64,000 nt of DNA, taken from positions 1 to 64,000 of the forward strand of contig VGFT01000003.1 of the NCBI GenBank assembly GCA_016868775.1. Reading direction: 5' to 3'. The notes below the pieces were generated by a model that did no database searches, was not told the DNA's origin, and saw nothing but the letters and a program-made list of their open reading frames with translations. Every line of letters begins with the position of its first letter. Position 1 is the first letter of the stretch. The position numbers were made by a program, and so were the translations under genes. Positions 45,096 to 54,074 of this stretch are shown here, piece after piece. The stretch is from Bacteroidota bacterium (GTDB lineage: Bacteria > Bacteroidota > Bacteroidia > Chitinophagales > Chitinophagaceae).

Positions 45096-45974
45096 ATGCA
45101 ATTACTCGATGGAAAAAAAGCCGGGCAGGCCATCCGGGAGGAGATCCGCTTGCATGTTGCCCAACGCCTAAGCGAAGGAAAAAAACAACCACACCTCACC
45201 GCCATCCTGATCGGCAACAACGGGGCCAGTGCCACCTACGTCGGTGCGAAGGTCAAAGCCTGTGAGGAAGCCGGCATTCTTTCTACGTTGTTGCATTATG
45301 AAAACGATCTGCCCGAGCAGACGCTGCTCGAAAAGATTGAGTCACTGAACAACGATCCCGATGTCGACGGCATTCTGGTGCAACTGCCCCTGCCCAAACA
45401 AATTCGGGAATCGGCTGTGATCCATGCCATCGATCCGAAAAAAGATGTAGACGGATTTCATCCGATTAATCAGGGGCTATTGATGCAGGGACAACCCGGG
45501 TTCATTCCCGCCACACCATACGGCATACAATTGTTGTTGCAGCATTATAAAATTGAAACCGCAGGCAAGGAAGCGGTGGTGATCGGAAGAAGTAATATTG
45601 TTGGCCGACCCATGAGTGTGTTGTTGAGTCAACCCGGACCTGTTGGCAATTGCACCGTTACGCTTTGTCACTCAAAAACAACCGATCTCGCAGCACATAT
45701 TCGTCGAGCCGACATTGTAGTAGCCGCACTGGGTCAGCCTGAATTCGTCAATGCCGACATGATCAAACCCGGTGCCGTCGTGATCGATGTGGGTATCACC
45801 CGCGTCGAGAATCCGTCGAAAAAATCAGGATTTGAATTGAAAGGCGACGTGGATTTCGCAACCGTATCGCGGCTTTGCAGTTGGATCACGCCCGTGCCGG
45901 GCGGCGTGGGACCCATGACCATCGCTGCGCTCTTGCAAAATACCCTGCTGGCCTGTCAGCAGAAAGATATCTGA
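45096..45974 (+). CDS. folD: Bifunctional methylenetetrahydrofolate dehydrogenase / cyclohydrolase
   Basis: Converts 5,10-methylene-THF to 10-formyl-THF with NADP+. Start at ATG 45096 (MQLLDGKKAGQAIREEI); 28 codons of open frame upstream run through the promoter box. At 292 residues it is full length. Marks: GASATYVGAKVKACEEAGI with the catalytic Tyr/Lys pair, DVDGILVQLPLPKQI, KDVDGFHPINQG, VIGRSNIVGRPMSVLL and the closing TPVPGGVGPMTIAALLQNTL. It is followed three bases later by queE. Confidence 0.95.
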   Translation: MQLLDGKKAGQAIREEIRLHVAQRLSEGKKQPHLTAILIGNNGASATYVGAKVKACEEAGILSTLLHYENDLPEQTLLEKIESLNNDPDVDGILVQLPLPKQIRESAVIHAIDPKKDVDGFHPINQGLLMQGQPGFIPATPYGIQLLLQHYKIETAGKEAVVIGRSNIVGRPMSVLLSQPGPVGNCTVTLCHSKTTDLAAHIRRADIVVAALGQPEFVNADMIKPGAVVIDVGITRVENPSKKSGFELKGDVDFATVSRLCSWITPVPGGVGPMTIAALLQNTLLACQQKDI

Positions 45975-45977
45975 TCT

Positions 45978-46586
45978 ATGTCAATCCCCCACTTGCTTCC
46001 GGTGATGGAACATTTTTACACCCTGCAAGGAGAAGGTATGCATCAGGGAAAAGCAGCGTATTTCATTCGACTGGCCGGATGCGACGTGGGATGCGTGTGG
46101 TGCGATGTGAAAGAAAGCTGGGACCGATCCAAACACCCCGATCTTTCCATTGATGAATTGCTCGCCGCCATCCAGCAAACCCCTACAGAGATCGTCGTCA
46201 TTACCGGCGGTGAACCGTTGATGCACAACTTAAGTACACTCACTACCCGGCTGAAACATGCCGGATATAAAACACATCTGGAAACCTCCGGCGCCCATCC
46301 GCTATCGGGCACGTGGGATTGGATCTGTCTCTCGCCCAAAAAATTCCGGGCACCCCAACAGGAGATCTTCACCATGACCAATGAATTGAAAGTGGTGATC
46401 TTTCATCCCAGCGATTTTGCCTGGGCCGAGCAGTACGCCCTGCAGATGCGAACAGATACAGTATTGTATTTGCAACCGGAGTGGGACCGCTCCGCCGAGA
46501 TGATTCCACTCATCGTGGACTATGTAAAAGCTCATCCGCGCTGGCGCGCCACCCTTCAAGTACATAAATACCTGAACGTTCCCTAA
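45978..46586 (+). CDS. queE: 7-carboxy-7-deazaguanine synthase
   Basis: Radical-SAM enzyme of queuosine precursor synthesis that turns 6-carboxytetrahydropterin into 7-carboxy-7-deazaguanine. The [4Fe-4S] cysteines are C35, C39 and C42 (CDVGCVWC). The substrate end motif YTLQGEGMHQGKAAYFIRLAG and GGEPLMHN fit the family. At 202 residues it is the short Bacteroidota form. It is cotranscribed with folD (3-bp gap). Confidence 0.93.
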   Translation: MSIPHLLPVMEHFYTLQGEGMHQGKAAYFIRLAGCDVGCVWCDVKESWDRSKHPDLSIDELLAAIQQTPTEIVVITGGEPLMHNLSTLTTRLKHAGYKTHLETSGAHPLSGTWDWICLSPKKFRAPQQEIFTMTNELKVVIFHPSDFAWAEQYALQMRTDTVLYLQPEWDRSAEMIPLIVDYVKAHPRWRATLQVHKYLNVP

Positions 46587-46640
46587 AATTAACAAATCCT
46601 CCTCCCAAAAGGAAGAAAAAAATTCCGTTCCTTTAATTAC

Positions 46641-48560
46641 ATGTTGCGTGTATGGATCCTCATATTAATCGGACTCGGGTGGGCAATTCCAATTTCGGTT
46701 CAGGCCCAATCCAAAGCAGCAATTAAAAAAGCGAAGCAACTCTGCGAACAAGGTTTTCTGCGCTTGGAAGAGGGAGAGAACTTACAGGCAATGGGACTTT
46801 TCCGCGAGGCGATTTCGATTGACTCGAATCTTGCCCGTGCCTGGGCCGGGATCGGAGCGGTGCAGTCTGAACACAAACAACATGAAGTCGCCGTACAATC
46901 CTTTCTGCGAGCGCGTCGGCTCGACCCCACCTCCATGGAACCGTTTTTACCCACACTGGCAGAGGATCTGGCCGGAATCGGATCGTTTTCTGAAGCGTTG
47001 TCGTTGACCGATTCACTGATGCAGACGCCGCTGGGAAGTACGGCAGCGATGAAAAAATACCTCGAGAAAAGAAGAACGCGCTACTTGTTCGGCGTGAATT
47101 ACCAAGCCAATCGAACCGATACGGGCTATCGTTTTGAACCCCAAAATTTGGGTCCGCTGGTCAACAGCCGCGATCCCGAATACCTGCCCTCACTCACGAT
47201 CGATGGCAGCCAACTGGCCTTCACCCGTAACCGCGGCAGTCGAAATGAAGATTTCTTTGCCTCTGAACTCGACAGCAATGGGAAATGGAAAGTTTCTCAA
47301 CCCTTACCCGGAGAAGTAAATACCCCCATGAACGAAGGTGCCATGCATATTTCCCAAGATGGGGAATGGATGGTTTTTGCCGCTTGCTCCCGTCCCGATG
47401 GCTATGGCGGTTGCGATCTATATATTTCTTACCGAACTCCTTCCGGGTGGACGCCTGGAATAAATCTGGGCGGGCGGATCAATACCGACCAATGGGAAAC
47501 CCAGCCCTGTCTCTCGCCCGACAAACAATCGCTGTATTTTGTCAGCCGCCGTCCCGGCGGATTGGGCGGAAGCGACATTTATGTTTCTCGCCTGCTCAGC
47601 AACGGCCGATGGGATGATCCCTTGAACCTTGGTCCCAATATCAACACCAGCGGAGATGAACAATGTCCCTTCCTCCACGCCGATAATCAGACCTTATATT
47701 TTACCAGTCCGGGTTGGCCCGGTTACGGAAACGACGACCTTTTTCTGTCGCGCAAACAACCCGACGGCTCTTGGTCAAAGCCCGAAAACCTCGGCTTTCC
47801 AATCAACACGATCGACCGGGATGGAAGTCTGATTATCGCCGCAGACGGCATCACTGCCTATTACGCTAGCAACCGAAGTGATTCCTATGGCGAAATGGAT
47901 CTCTATCAATTCAGTTTACCCAAGCACGCTCGCTCTACGCCCACGTATTGGATCCGCGGGAACGTAACCGACAGTCTTATTGGAAAACCCATTGCCGCTA
48001 TTCTTTACCTGCGCGAAGCAGAATCCGGCAACGCCATCAAACAAGTACAAGCAGATACGGAAGGAAATTATCTGGTCACCCTCCCCGCCGGCACCAATTA
48101 TTTACTCACGATCCGACAACCCGGGTATTTTTTTCACAGCGAAGTTTTTGAAATGAAAAAAACGTCGGATGCCAAACCCCAACAACTCAATGTACGGTTG
48201 CGCCCCCTGAGCACCAATGCCTCCGTCGTACTGAAACATGTTTACTTCCGTACCAACCGGGCCGAACTAGCCGACAGTTCCCGCGCCGAACTCATGAGTC
48301 TGGTGGAACTTCTCCAAGAAAATCCAGGCCTGATCGTGGAGATCGGCGGTCACACCGATAACCAAGGCAGTGCCAGCGAAAATCTATCCCTCAGCAAACG
48401 CCGCGCCGAAGCCGTAGTGCATTTTCTGACCGATCAGGGCATCCCCTCCAACCGACTTCAAGCAAAAGGATATGGTGCCGGCCAACCCATTGCCGATAAT
48501 TCCAACGCAGAGGGACGAGCAAAAAACAGAAGAAGCGAGATGAAAATCATTCGCAAATAA
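46641..48560 (+). CDS. PorE-like OmpA protein (TPR, beta-propeller, CRD, OmpA)
   Basis: Exported 639-residue protein (signal peptide MLRVWILILIGLGWAIPISV, cleavage after QA). Domain order: TPR helices (about 30-115), PD40/WD40-type beta-propeller (about 150-420, repeating units such as GRINTDQWETQPCLSPDKQSLYFVS), a carboxypeptidase-regulatory-like beta-sandwich (about 435-520) and an OmpA peptidoglycan-binding domain (about 530-639, IGGHTDNQGSASENLSLSKRRAEAV). This four-part order is that described for PorE, the T9SS component that ties the machinery to peptidoglycan. Here the signal peptide is of the SPI type, not an obvious lipobox. With sprA and type B cargo nearby, a T9SS role is likely but inferred. 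Confidence 0.82.
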   Translation: MLRVWILILIGLGWAIPISVQAQSKAAIKKAKQLCEQGFLRLEEGENLQAMGLFREAISIDSNLARAWAGIGAVQSEHKQHEVAVQSFLRARRLDPTSMEPFLPTLAEDLAGIGSFSEALSLTDSLMQTPLGSTAAMKKYLEKRRTRYLFGVNYQANRTDTGYRFEPQNLGPLVNSRDPEYLPSLTIDGSQLAFTRNRGSRNEDFFASELDSNGKWKVSQPLPGEVNTPMNEGAMHISQDGEWMVFAACSRPDGYGGCDLYISYRTPSGWTPGINLGGRINTDQWETQPCLSPDKQSLYFVSRRPGGLGGSDIYVSRLLSNGRWDDPLNLGPNINTSGDEQCPFLHADNQTLYFTSPGWPGYGNDDLFLSRKQPDGSWSKPENLGFPINTIDRDGSLIIAADGITAYYASNRSDSYGEMDLYQFSLPKHARSTPTYWIRGNVTDSLIGKPIAAILYLREAESGNAIKQVQADTEGNYLVTLPAGTNYLLTIRQPGYFFHSEVFEMKKTSDAKPQQLNVRLRPLSTNASVVLKHVYFRTNRAELADSSRAELMSLVELLQENPGLIVEIGGHTDNQGSASENLSLSKRRAEAVVHFLTDQGIPSNRLQAKGYGAGQPIADNSNAEGRAKNRRSEMKIIRK

Positions 48561-48579
48561 TTCCCGCCCCCCACCCCGA

Positions 48580-48587
48580 TAGATTTG
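48580..48587 (+). promoter_or_regulatory. -7 promoter box for the dprA remnant
   Basis: TAGATTTG, an exact TAnnTTTG, seven to eight bases before the position where the dprA start codon should be. Confidence 0.5.
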
Positions 48588-48597
48588 CCGGGTGTAG

Positions 48598-49684
48598 GAC
48601 CAACTGCTGCACCGCATTGCCCTTACGTTTGTCCCGCTGATCGGACCCGTTCAGGCGCGTCAGTTGCTGCAACAGTTAAAACCCGAAGAGATCTTTCGTG
48701 CCAGACGCCACCAGCTGCTGCAAATAGAAGGCATCGGCCCGGAAAGAGCGCAGAACATTTTACGCTTTCGGGATTTTGCCCGCGCAGAAAAAGAGATCCG
48801 ATTCCTGGAAAATCAAAAGATCCGCGTACTGGCCATCGACGACCCCGACTATCCCAAACGCCTACTGCACTGCTTCAACCCACCGGTGTTGTTACATTAT
48901 ATAGGACAAGCAGACCTCAACGCCCCTCGTATGCTGGCAGTCATTGGCACCCGATAACAGACTGATTATGGAAGTATGTGGACCGAACGCATTGTCGAGG
49001 AACTAAAAGCTTGTTCGGCAACCATCGTCAGCGGACTCGCCGCCGGCATCGATGCCATCGCACACCGCACCGCGCTTCGCAACCACCTCTCCACCATCGG
49101 CGTATTGGCACATGGACTAGACCGAATCTATCCGTACCACCATCGAAAACTAGCGCAGGAAATGGAAAGAGAAGGAGGGCTGCTCACGGAGTTTGTGCAC
49201 GGAACCGGATCGGTATCATTTTCCCGCCCGCAACCGGTTGGTAGCAGGAATGACCGATGCTACGCTGGTCATCGAATCGGGAGAAAAAGGAGGAAGCCGA
49301 ATTACAGCCTCTCTGGCCAACCAGTACAACCGGGATGTCTTTTCTCTTCCCGGTAAAATCAGCGACGAAAAAAGTATGGGGTGTTTGAAATTGATCCGAC
49401 AACATCAATCCGAAATCTTTACCTCTACACTGGAGATGCTCGATCGGTTGGGGTGGAATGATTCGCCGATCGAAAAAAAAATTACCCCCACGCTGTTTCC
49501 TGAATTGTCAGATGAAGAAAAAAAGATTGTGGATCATTTACAAAACCGAAACGCTTTGCACCAGGATCAGATCGGATGGGAACTTCGTATGCCCTCCTCA
49601 CAATTGAACAGTTGCTTGCTTCAACTGGAAATGAAAGGGGTGGTCCTATCTTTGCAGGGCAAACAATACCGGTTGCTACCTTGA
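48598..49684 (+). pseudogene. dprA: dprA pseudogene (DNA processing protein A) with three lesions
   Basis: DprA loads RecA on incoming single-stranded DNA in transformation. Lesion 1: the N-terminal DQLLHRIALTFVPLIGPVQARQLLQQL has no start codon; the preceding codons read GTG-TAG, and adding one T would restore ATG-GAC. Lesion 2: a TAA at 48955-48957 cuts the core right after VIGTR, where the family has GTRKxTDYG. Lesion 3: after GGLLTEFVHG (about 49200) the frame shifts, with EPDRYHFPARNRLVAGMTDATLVIESGEKGGSRITASLANQYNRDVFSLPG continuing in another frame. Restored length would be about 362 residues. The C-terminal winged-helix part is otherwise intact to 49684. Confidence 0.9.
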
Positions 49685-51729
49685 TACTGGGTTTTTCAAT
49701 TTGTCGGATCAGATTTCTGTTCTTGCTTCTGTGTATCGGAGGATCCATTTCTCCGCTCATTGTACGCGCGCAGGCCTGTACCACGCTGGGGCAAACGCCC
49801 TCCACCGCTTTTCCCGTTTGCGGAACCACCACTTTCACACAAGCCAGTGTGCCACTTTGTGCCACCAACAGTTTATATGTTCCCGGCTGCTCCGGAACCG
49901 GCGCAAATTATGAGAACCGGAATCCGTTTTTTTATCGCTTTACTTGTTACACCTCCGGGTCGCTGGGATTTGTAATTACCCCGCTAGCCCAAAATGAAGA
50001 TTATGATTGGCAGTTGTATGACATCACGGGGAGAAATCCCAACGACATCTTCACCGTAAACAGTTTGGTGGTTGCCGGCAACTGGGCGGGTACTTACGGT
50101 CCCACCGGTGCCTCGGCCAACGGAACCAATGGCATTCAATGCGCCTCCGATCCCGCTGCCAATGCACCCACCTTTGCCAAGATGCCCAACTTGATCCAGG
50201 GCCGTGAGTATTTGCTGCTGATCAGTCATTTTACCAACACCCAAAGCGGTTATACGTTATCCTTTTCCGGGGGGACGGCCGTGATCACCGACCCTACCGA
50301 GCCACATTTATTAAATGCCAAGGCCGATTGCGATGGCACCAAGATCCGGGTGAAGCTCAATAAGAAAGTCAGTTGCCGATCGCTCACCGCCAACGGAAAT
50401 GAATTCAAAATCGTTCCGGCTGCACAAACCGTAGTGAGTGCCCAACCCGATTCCTGCAGTTTCGCGTTTGATTTCGATGAGATCGAACTCACGCTGAGCG
50501 GTGCGTTGCCCAATGGCAATTATCAGTTGGTAATCCAAAATGGAAGTGATGCCAATACATTACTGGACAATTGCGGAAGGGGGATTCCGGTTAATGAGCA
50601 AGTTCCGTTCACGTATCAATCCCCCCAACCCATCTATGCCGATTCCATTGGCACGACCAGTTGCAAGACCGACTCGATCCGGGTTTATTTTCCCAAGCGG
50701 ATCAGTTGCGCGAGCATTGCGGCGAACGGATCGGATTTTGTGGTAACCGGTCCCACCCCCGTTTCCGTCACCTACGCCGGGGGTAATTGCATACAAGGGA
50801 AGACTGATTTTGTGGTGGTGCGCTTTGCTTCTCCGATCTATACGCGCGGTACCTACACGCTCTCGCTTCGACCGGGCAACGATGGATCGGTTTTGATCGA
50901 TGAATGCGGACAGGAAACACCCAACCAACAATTGAATTTCAATACGGCCGATACCGTGAACGCCGATTTCACCTACACCGAAAAATTAGGTTGTCAACGC
51001 GACACGTTACGATTTTCGCACAACGGATTGAATCAGGTGAACCAATGGAGCTGGGTAATCAATGGTACGGCTGTAAGCAGCCAGCAAGTGTACACACATA
51101 TCTTTCCGGCCACCAGTCAGAATACCATTCGTCTGTACGTAAGCAACGGCACCTGTGGCGACACCAGCACGCAGCAAGTCGTGCTAAACAATGAAGTGAA
51201 AGCTTCCTTTGAAATGCCGACGGTGATCTGTCCGGAAGATGCCCTGATGGTGAAGAATACGACGGTGGGGACCGTTACCACCTGGCGATGGCAATACGAC
51301 TTGTTGGGAAGCAGCCCGCTAAAGGATCCGCCTCCTTTCCAATGGCCGAACAGCGGAAGAGAAGCCTTTTATACCGTGAAACTGACTGCGTATAATTCTA
51401 TACTGAATTGCAGCGATAGCCTGCGGAAGACCTTGCGGGTATTGAATTTTTGTTCCGTCGCGGTACCCACGGGTTTTACACCCAACAACGACGGACGAAA
51501 CGATCGGTTTGGTCCGTATAACGCCTTGAAGGCGGACAACTATCATTTTCAGGTCTTCAATCGATGGGGCCAGTTAATTTTTCAATCGCGCAACTGGCAG
51601 GAGAAATGGGATGGAAAGTGGAGCGGTGTGGAGCAACCCGGCGGGGTTTATGTGTGGACGCTTACCTACACCAATCGGGATACCGGTCAGGCCGTTGCTC
51701 AAAAAGGGACCGTGGTATTGATCCGATAG
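49681..51729 (+). CDS. T9SS type B sorting-domain protein with PKD-like domain
   Basis: Exported 682-residue cell-surface or secreted protein. Best start is TTG 49681, which gives a clear signal peptide (ILGFSICRIRFLFLLLCIGG, cleaved near VRA-Q) and overlaps the dprA stop as TTGA. Earlier in-frame starts lie inside dprA. The middle holds Cys-rich beta segments and a PKD-like domain (about 470-590). The last about 85 residues are the gliding-associated / type B sorting domain: PTGFTPNNDGRNDRFGP, FQVFNRWGQLIFQSRNWQEKWDG in form, PGGVYVWTLTYTN and GTVVLIR. Such proteins cross the outer membrane through the T9SS. Ligand unknown. Confidence 0.87.
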   Translation: MILGFSICRIRFLFLLLCIGGSISPLIVRAQACTTLGQTPSTAFPVCGTTTFTQASVPLCATNSLYVPGCSGTGANYENRNPFFYRFTCYTSGSLGFVITPLAQNEDYDWQLYDITGRNPNDIFTVNSLVVAGNWAGTYGPTGASANGTNGIQCASDPAANAPTFAKMPNLIQGREYLLLISHFTNTQSGYTLSFSGGTAVITDPTEPHLLNAKADCDGTKIRVKLNKKVSCRSLTANGNEFKIVPAAQTVVSAQPDSCSFAFDFDEIELTLSGALPNGNYQLVIQNGSDANTLLDNCGRGIPVNEQVPFTYQSPQPIYADSIGTTSCKTDSIRVYFPKRISCASIAANGSDFVVTGPTPVSVTYAGGNCIQGKTDFVVVRFASPIYTRGTYTLSLRPGNDGSVLIDECGQETPNQQLNFNTADTVNADFTYTEKLGCQRDTLRFSHNGLNQVNQWSWVINGTAVSSQQVYTHIFPATSQNTIRLYVSNGTCGDTSTQQVVLNNEVKASFEMPTVICPEDALMVKNTTVGTVTTWRWQYDLLGSSPLKDPPPFQWPNSGREAFYTVKLTAYNSILNCSDSLRKTLRVLNFCSVAVPTGFTPNNDGRNDRFGPYNALKADNYHFQVFNRWGQLIFQSRNWQEKWDGKWSGVEQPGGVYVWTLTYTNRDTGQAVAQKGTVVLIR

Positions 51730-51731
51730 GG

Positions 51732-51764
51732 TTTGGTGCGAATTTGTGCGGTTCCGTATCTTTG
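51732..51764 (+). promoter_or_regulatory. Bacteroidota-type promoter for guaB
   Basis: -7 box TATCTTTG at 51757-51764 and TTTG at 51732-51735 with a 21-bp spacer. The box ends three bases before the ATG at 51768, so the message would be leaderless or nearly so. Confidence 0.65.
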
Positions 51765-51767
51765 CAC

Positions 51768-53258
51768 ATGGCAACCAAAAAATCTCCCCCCACTTTATCG
51801 GAAAAAATTGCGCTTGAAGGTCTCACCTTCGATGACGTTTTATTGATGCCGGGCTACAGCGAAGTGCTGCCCCGGGAGGTTGATATCCGTAGTCGACTCA
51901 CCCCCCGTATCACGCTGAATATTCCCCTGCTTTCTGCGGCCATGGATACGGTCACCGAAGCCGCCTTGGCCATTGCGCTGGCAAGAGAAGGCGGGCTGGG
52001 CATCTTGCACAAAAACATGTCGATCGAAAAACAAGCCGAGCAGGTACGTAAAGTAAAAAGAAGTGAAAGCGGACTGATCATTGATCCGGTGACCCTGAAA
52101 GCCAATGCTACCATCGGCGACGCGCTTCGGCTCATGCGCGAGAACCGGATCGGGGGGATTCCTATCATCGACAACCAAGGCAGACTGGTGGGTATATTAA
52201 CCAACCGCGACCTGCGGTTTGAAGAGGACATGAAACGAAAAGTGAGCGAAGTAATGACCAAAGAAAATTTATACACCGCTCCCGAAGGAACAGACCTGAG
52301 AAAAGCCGAGCAACTGTTCAAGAAGACCAAGGTAGAAAAACTGCCCATTGTAAATAAGAAGGGAAAGTTAGTAGGACTCTTCACGTACAGCGATATTTTA
52401 AAATTGAAAAGTCACCCGCACGCCGTCAAAGATTCATTCGGCCGACTGCTCGTGGGCGCAGGCGTGGGCATCACCAAAGACATCTTGGATCGCGTGGCCG
52501 CCTTGCAACAAGTGGGGGTAGATGTGATCGCACTCGACAGTGCACATGGTCACAGCCGAGGCGTGATCGATGCATTAAAATCCGTAAAGAAAAATTTTCG
52601 AGGGGTAGATGTGATTGCCGGAAATGTAGGAACCGCCACGGGTGCCAAGGCCTTGTCGGATGCCGGAGCAGATGCGGTGAAAGTAGGAATTGGTCCGGGT
52701 TCGATTTGCACCACCCGCATCGTAGCCGGTGCCGGCATGCCGCAGATGTCCGCTGTAATGGAAGCAGCGGCGGCGTTGAAAAAATCGCGCACGACCCTGA
52801 TTGCCGATGGAGGCATTCGATATACGGGAGATATGGTAAAGGCAATCGCCGCCGGAGCCAATGCGGTGATGATGGGCAGCATTTTTGCGGGGACGGAAGA
52901 AAGTCCGGGTGAAACGATCATTTACGAAGGCAGAAAATTCAAAGAATACCGCGGCATGGGTTCCCTGGGCGCCATGGCTACCGGGAGCAGCGACCGCTAT
53001 TTTCAGGACGGCGAATCGGATGCCAAAAAATTCGTTCCGGAGGGCATCGAGGGTCGAGTTGCCTACAAAGGTTTACTCCGCGAAGTGGTTTACCAGTTCG
53101 TGGGCGGATTGCGTGCGGGAATGGGGTATTGCGGAGCGAAAAACATCTCGGCCTTACAGGACGCCAAATTCGTGAAGATCACCAATGCGGGCATGCGCGA
53201 GAGCCACGCGCACGACATCGACATTACGAAGGAAGCCCCGAACTACAGCCGGAGTTAA
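51768..53258 (+). CDS. guaB: IMP dehydrogenase
   Basis: Oxidises IMP to XMP with NAD+, the rate-limiting step to GMP. Start at ATG 51768 ([19 protein letters not shown]), 496 residues; 68 upstream codons belong to the previous gene region. The catalytic cysteine is C314 in [14 protein letters not shown] pair of CBS domains spans about 106-215. [55 protein letters not shown] and [10 protein letters not shown] complete the barrel. Its TAA stop overlaps the TTA (minus) stop of the next gene. Confidence 0.97.
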   Translation: MATKKSPPTLSEKIALEGLTFDDVLLMPGYSEVLPREVDIRSRLTPRITLNIPLLSAAMDTVTEAALAIALAREGGLGILHKNMSIEKQAEQVRKVKRSESGLIIDPVTLKANATIGDALRLMRENRIGGIPIIDNQGRLVGILTNRDLRFEEDMKRKVSEVMTKENLYTAPEGTDLRKAEQLFKKTKVEKLPIVNKKGKLVGLFTYSDILKLKSHPHAVKDSFGRLLVGAGVGITKDILDRVAALQQVGVDVIALDSAHGHSRGVIDALKSVKKNFRGVDVIAGNVGTATGAKALSDAGADAVKVGIGPGSICTTRIVAGAGMPQMSAVMEAAAALKKSRTTLIADGGIRYTGDMVKAIAAGANAVMMGSIFAGTEESPGETIIYEGRKFKEYRGMGSLGAMATGSSDRYFQDGESDAKKFVPEGIEGRVAYKGLLREVVYQFVGGLRAGMGYCGAKNISALQDAKFVKITNAGMRESHAHDIDITKEAPNYSRS

Positions 53259-53986
53259 TCGACTGCATAATCGATCCGGATCGTAATAGAGGCTGTTTTG
53301 TTTTTTGAGCTGGTGTTGAAAACCCCGCCATAAGAAAAATCCTCATTGCTGTTCTGTCCGGTGATCTGAAAAACACCCATTGTCGCTTTTTTTATTTTTC
53401 CCAGATCACTTCCTGAATTTTTTGCAATGGTCTGCGCCCGATCTTTCGCATCGGCACTGGCCTTGGCTAACAGATCGATTTTCAGCTCGGAAAGTTTTGA
53501 ATAGTAATAAGACGGATTGGAGGAATTGAACTCAATGCCGCTTTCGATCAGCTCGGTGGCTTCGCGGGAGATCTTCTCGACTTTTTCGATTTCGCGTGAA
53601 TCGACCGTTACGGATTGACTTAGTTTATACCCGCCAAAATCTGTACCCAGTGTACGACCCTCTGAATCATAACGAGTATTGAACAACTTCTCAATGCTCA
53701 CGGAAGAAAAAACAAATTCAGCGTCTTTCACCCCCTTATCCATCAAGTATTTCCGGATGGCTTGCTCATCTGACTTGAGTTGGGCATAGGCGGCCCGCAA
53801 GTCCATCATGGTTCGGCTGTAGTTCCCGTCCCATACGATCTGATCACTTGCAAAATCTTTTTCTGCCAGACCGGTCACAGAGATGGTCTCTTGTGCACGA
53901 AATTTATATTTATAGGCTCCGGCCAAAACGGTTACCCCCAGCAATGCCGTCAAACAGACAATAAGGGTTTTGATATAAGGTTTCAT
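53255..53986 (-). CDS. SIMPL (DUF541) domain protein
   Basis: A 243-residue protein with a single N-terminal membrane anchor or uncleaved signal (MKPYIKTLIVCLTALLGVTV). The DUF541/SIMPL domain follows (about 35-240): ISVTGLAEKDFASDQIVWDGNYSR, KDAEFVFSSVSIEKLF, VTVDSREIEKVEKISREATELIESGIEFNSS in form and AKASADAKDRAQTIAKNSG. SIMPL proteins are periplasmic or outer-membrane-associated stress or envelope factors of unclear mechanism. Its stop overlaps that of the convergent guaB by three bases. Confidence 0.88.
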   Translation of the reverse strand: MKPYIKTLIVCLTALLGVTVLAGAYKYKFRAQETISVTGLAEKDFASDQIVWDGNYSRTMMDLRAAYAQLKSDEQAIRKYLMDKGVKDAEFVFSSVSIEKLFNTRYDSEGRTLGTDFGGYKLSQSVTVDSREIEKVEKISREATELIESGIEFNSSNPSYYYSKLSELKIDLLAKASADAKDRAQTIAKNSGSDLGKIKKATMGVFQITGQNSNEDFSYGGVFNTSSKNKTASITIRIDYAVD

Positions 53987-54074
53987 CCGATTGATTTTAG
54001 GATAAAGCTAATACATTGCTTACATAGAGAATGTTAATTTCGCTTTAATTCACCTCCATGCCAAATCAACTGAT

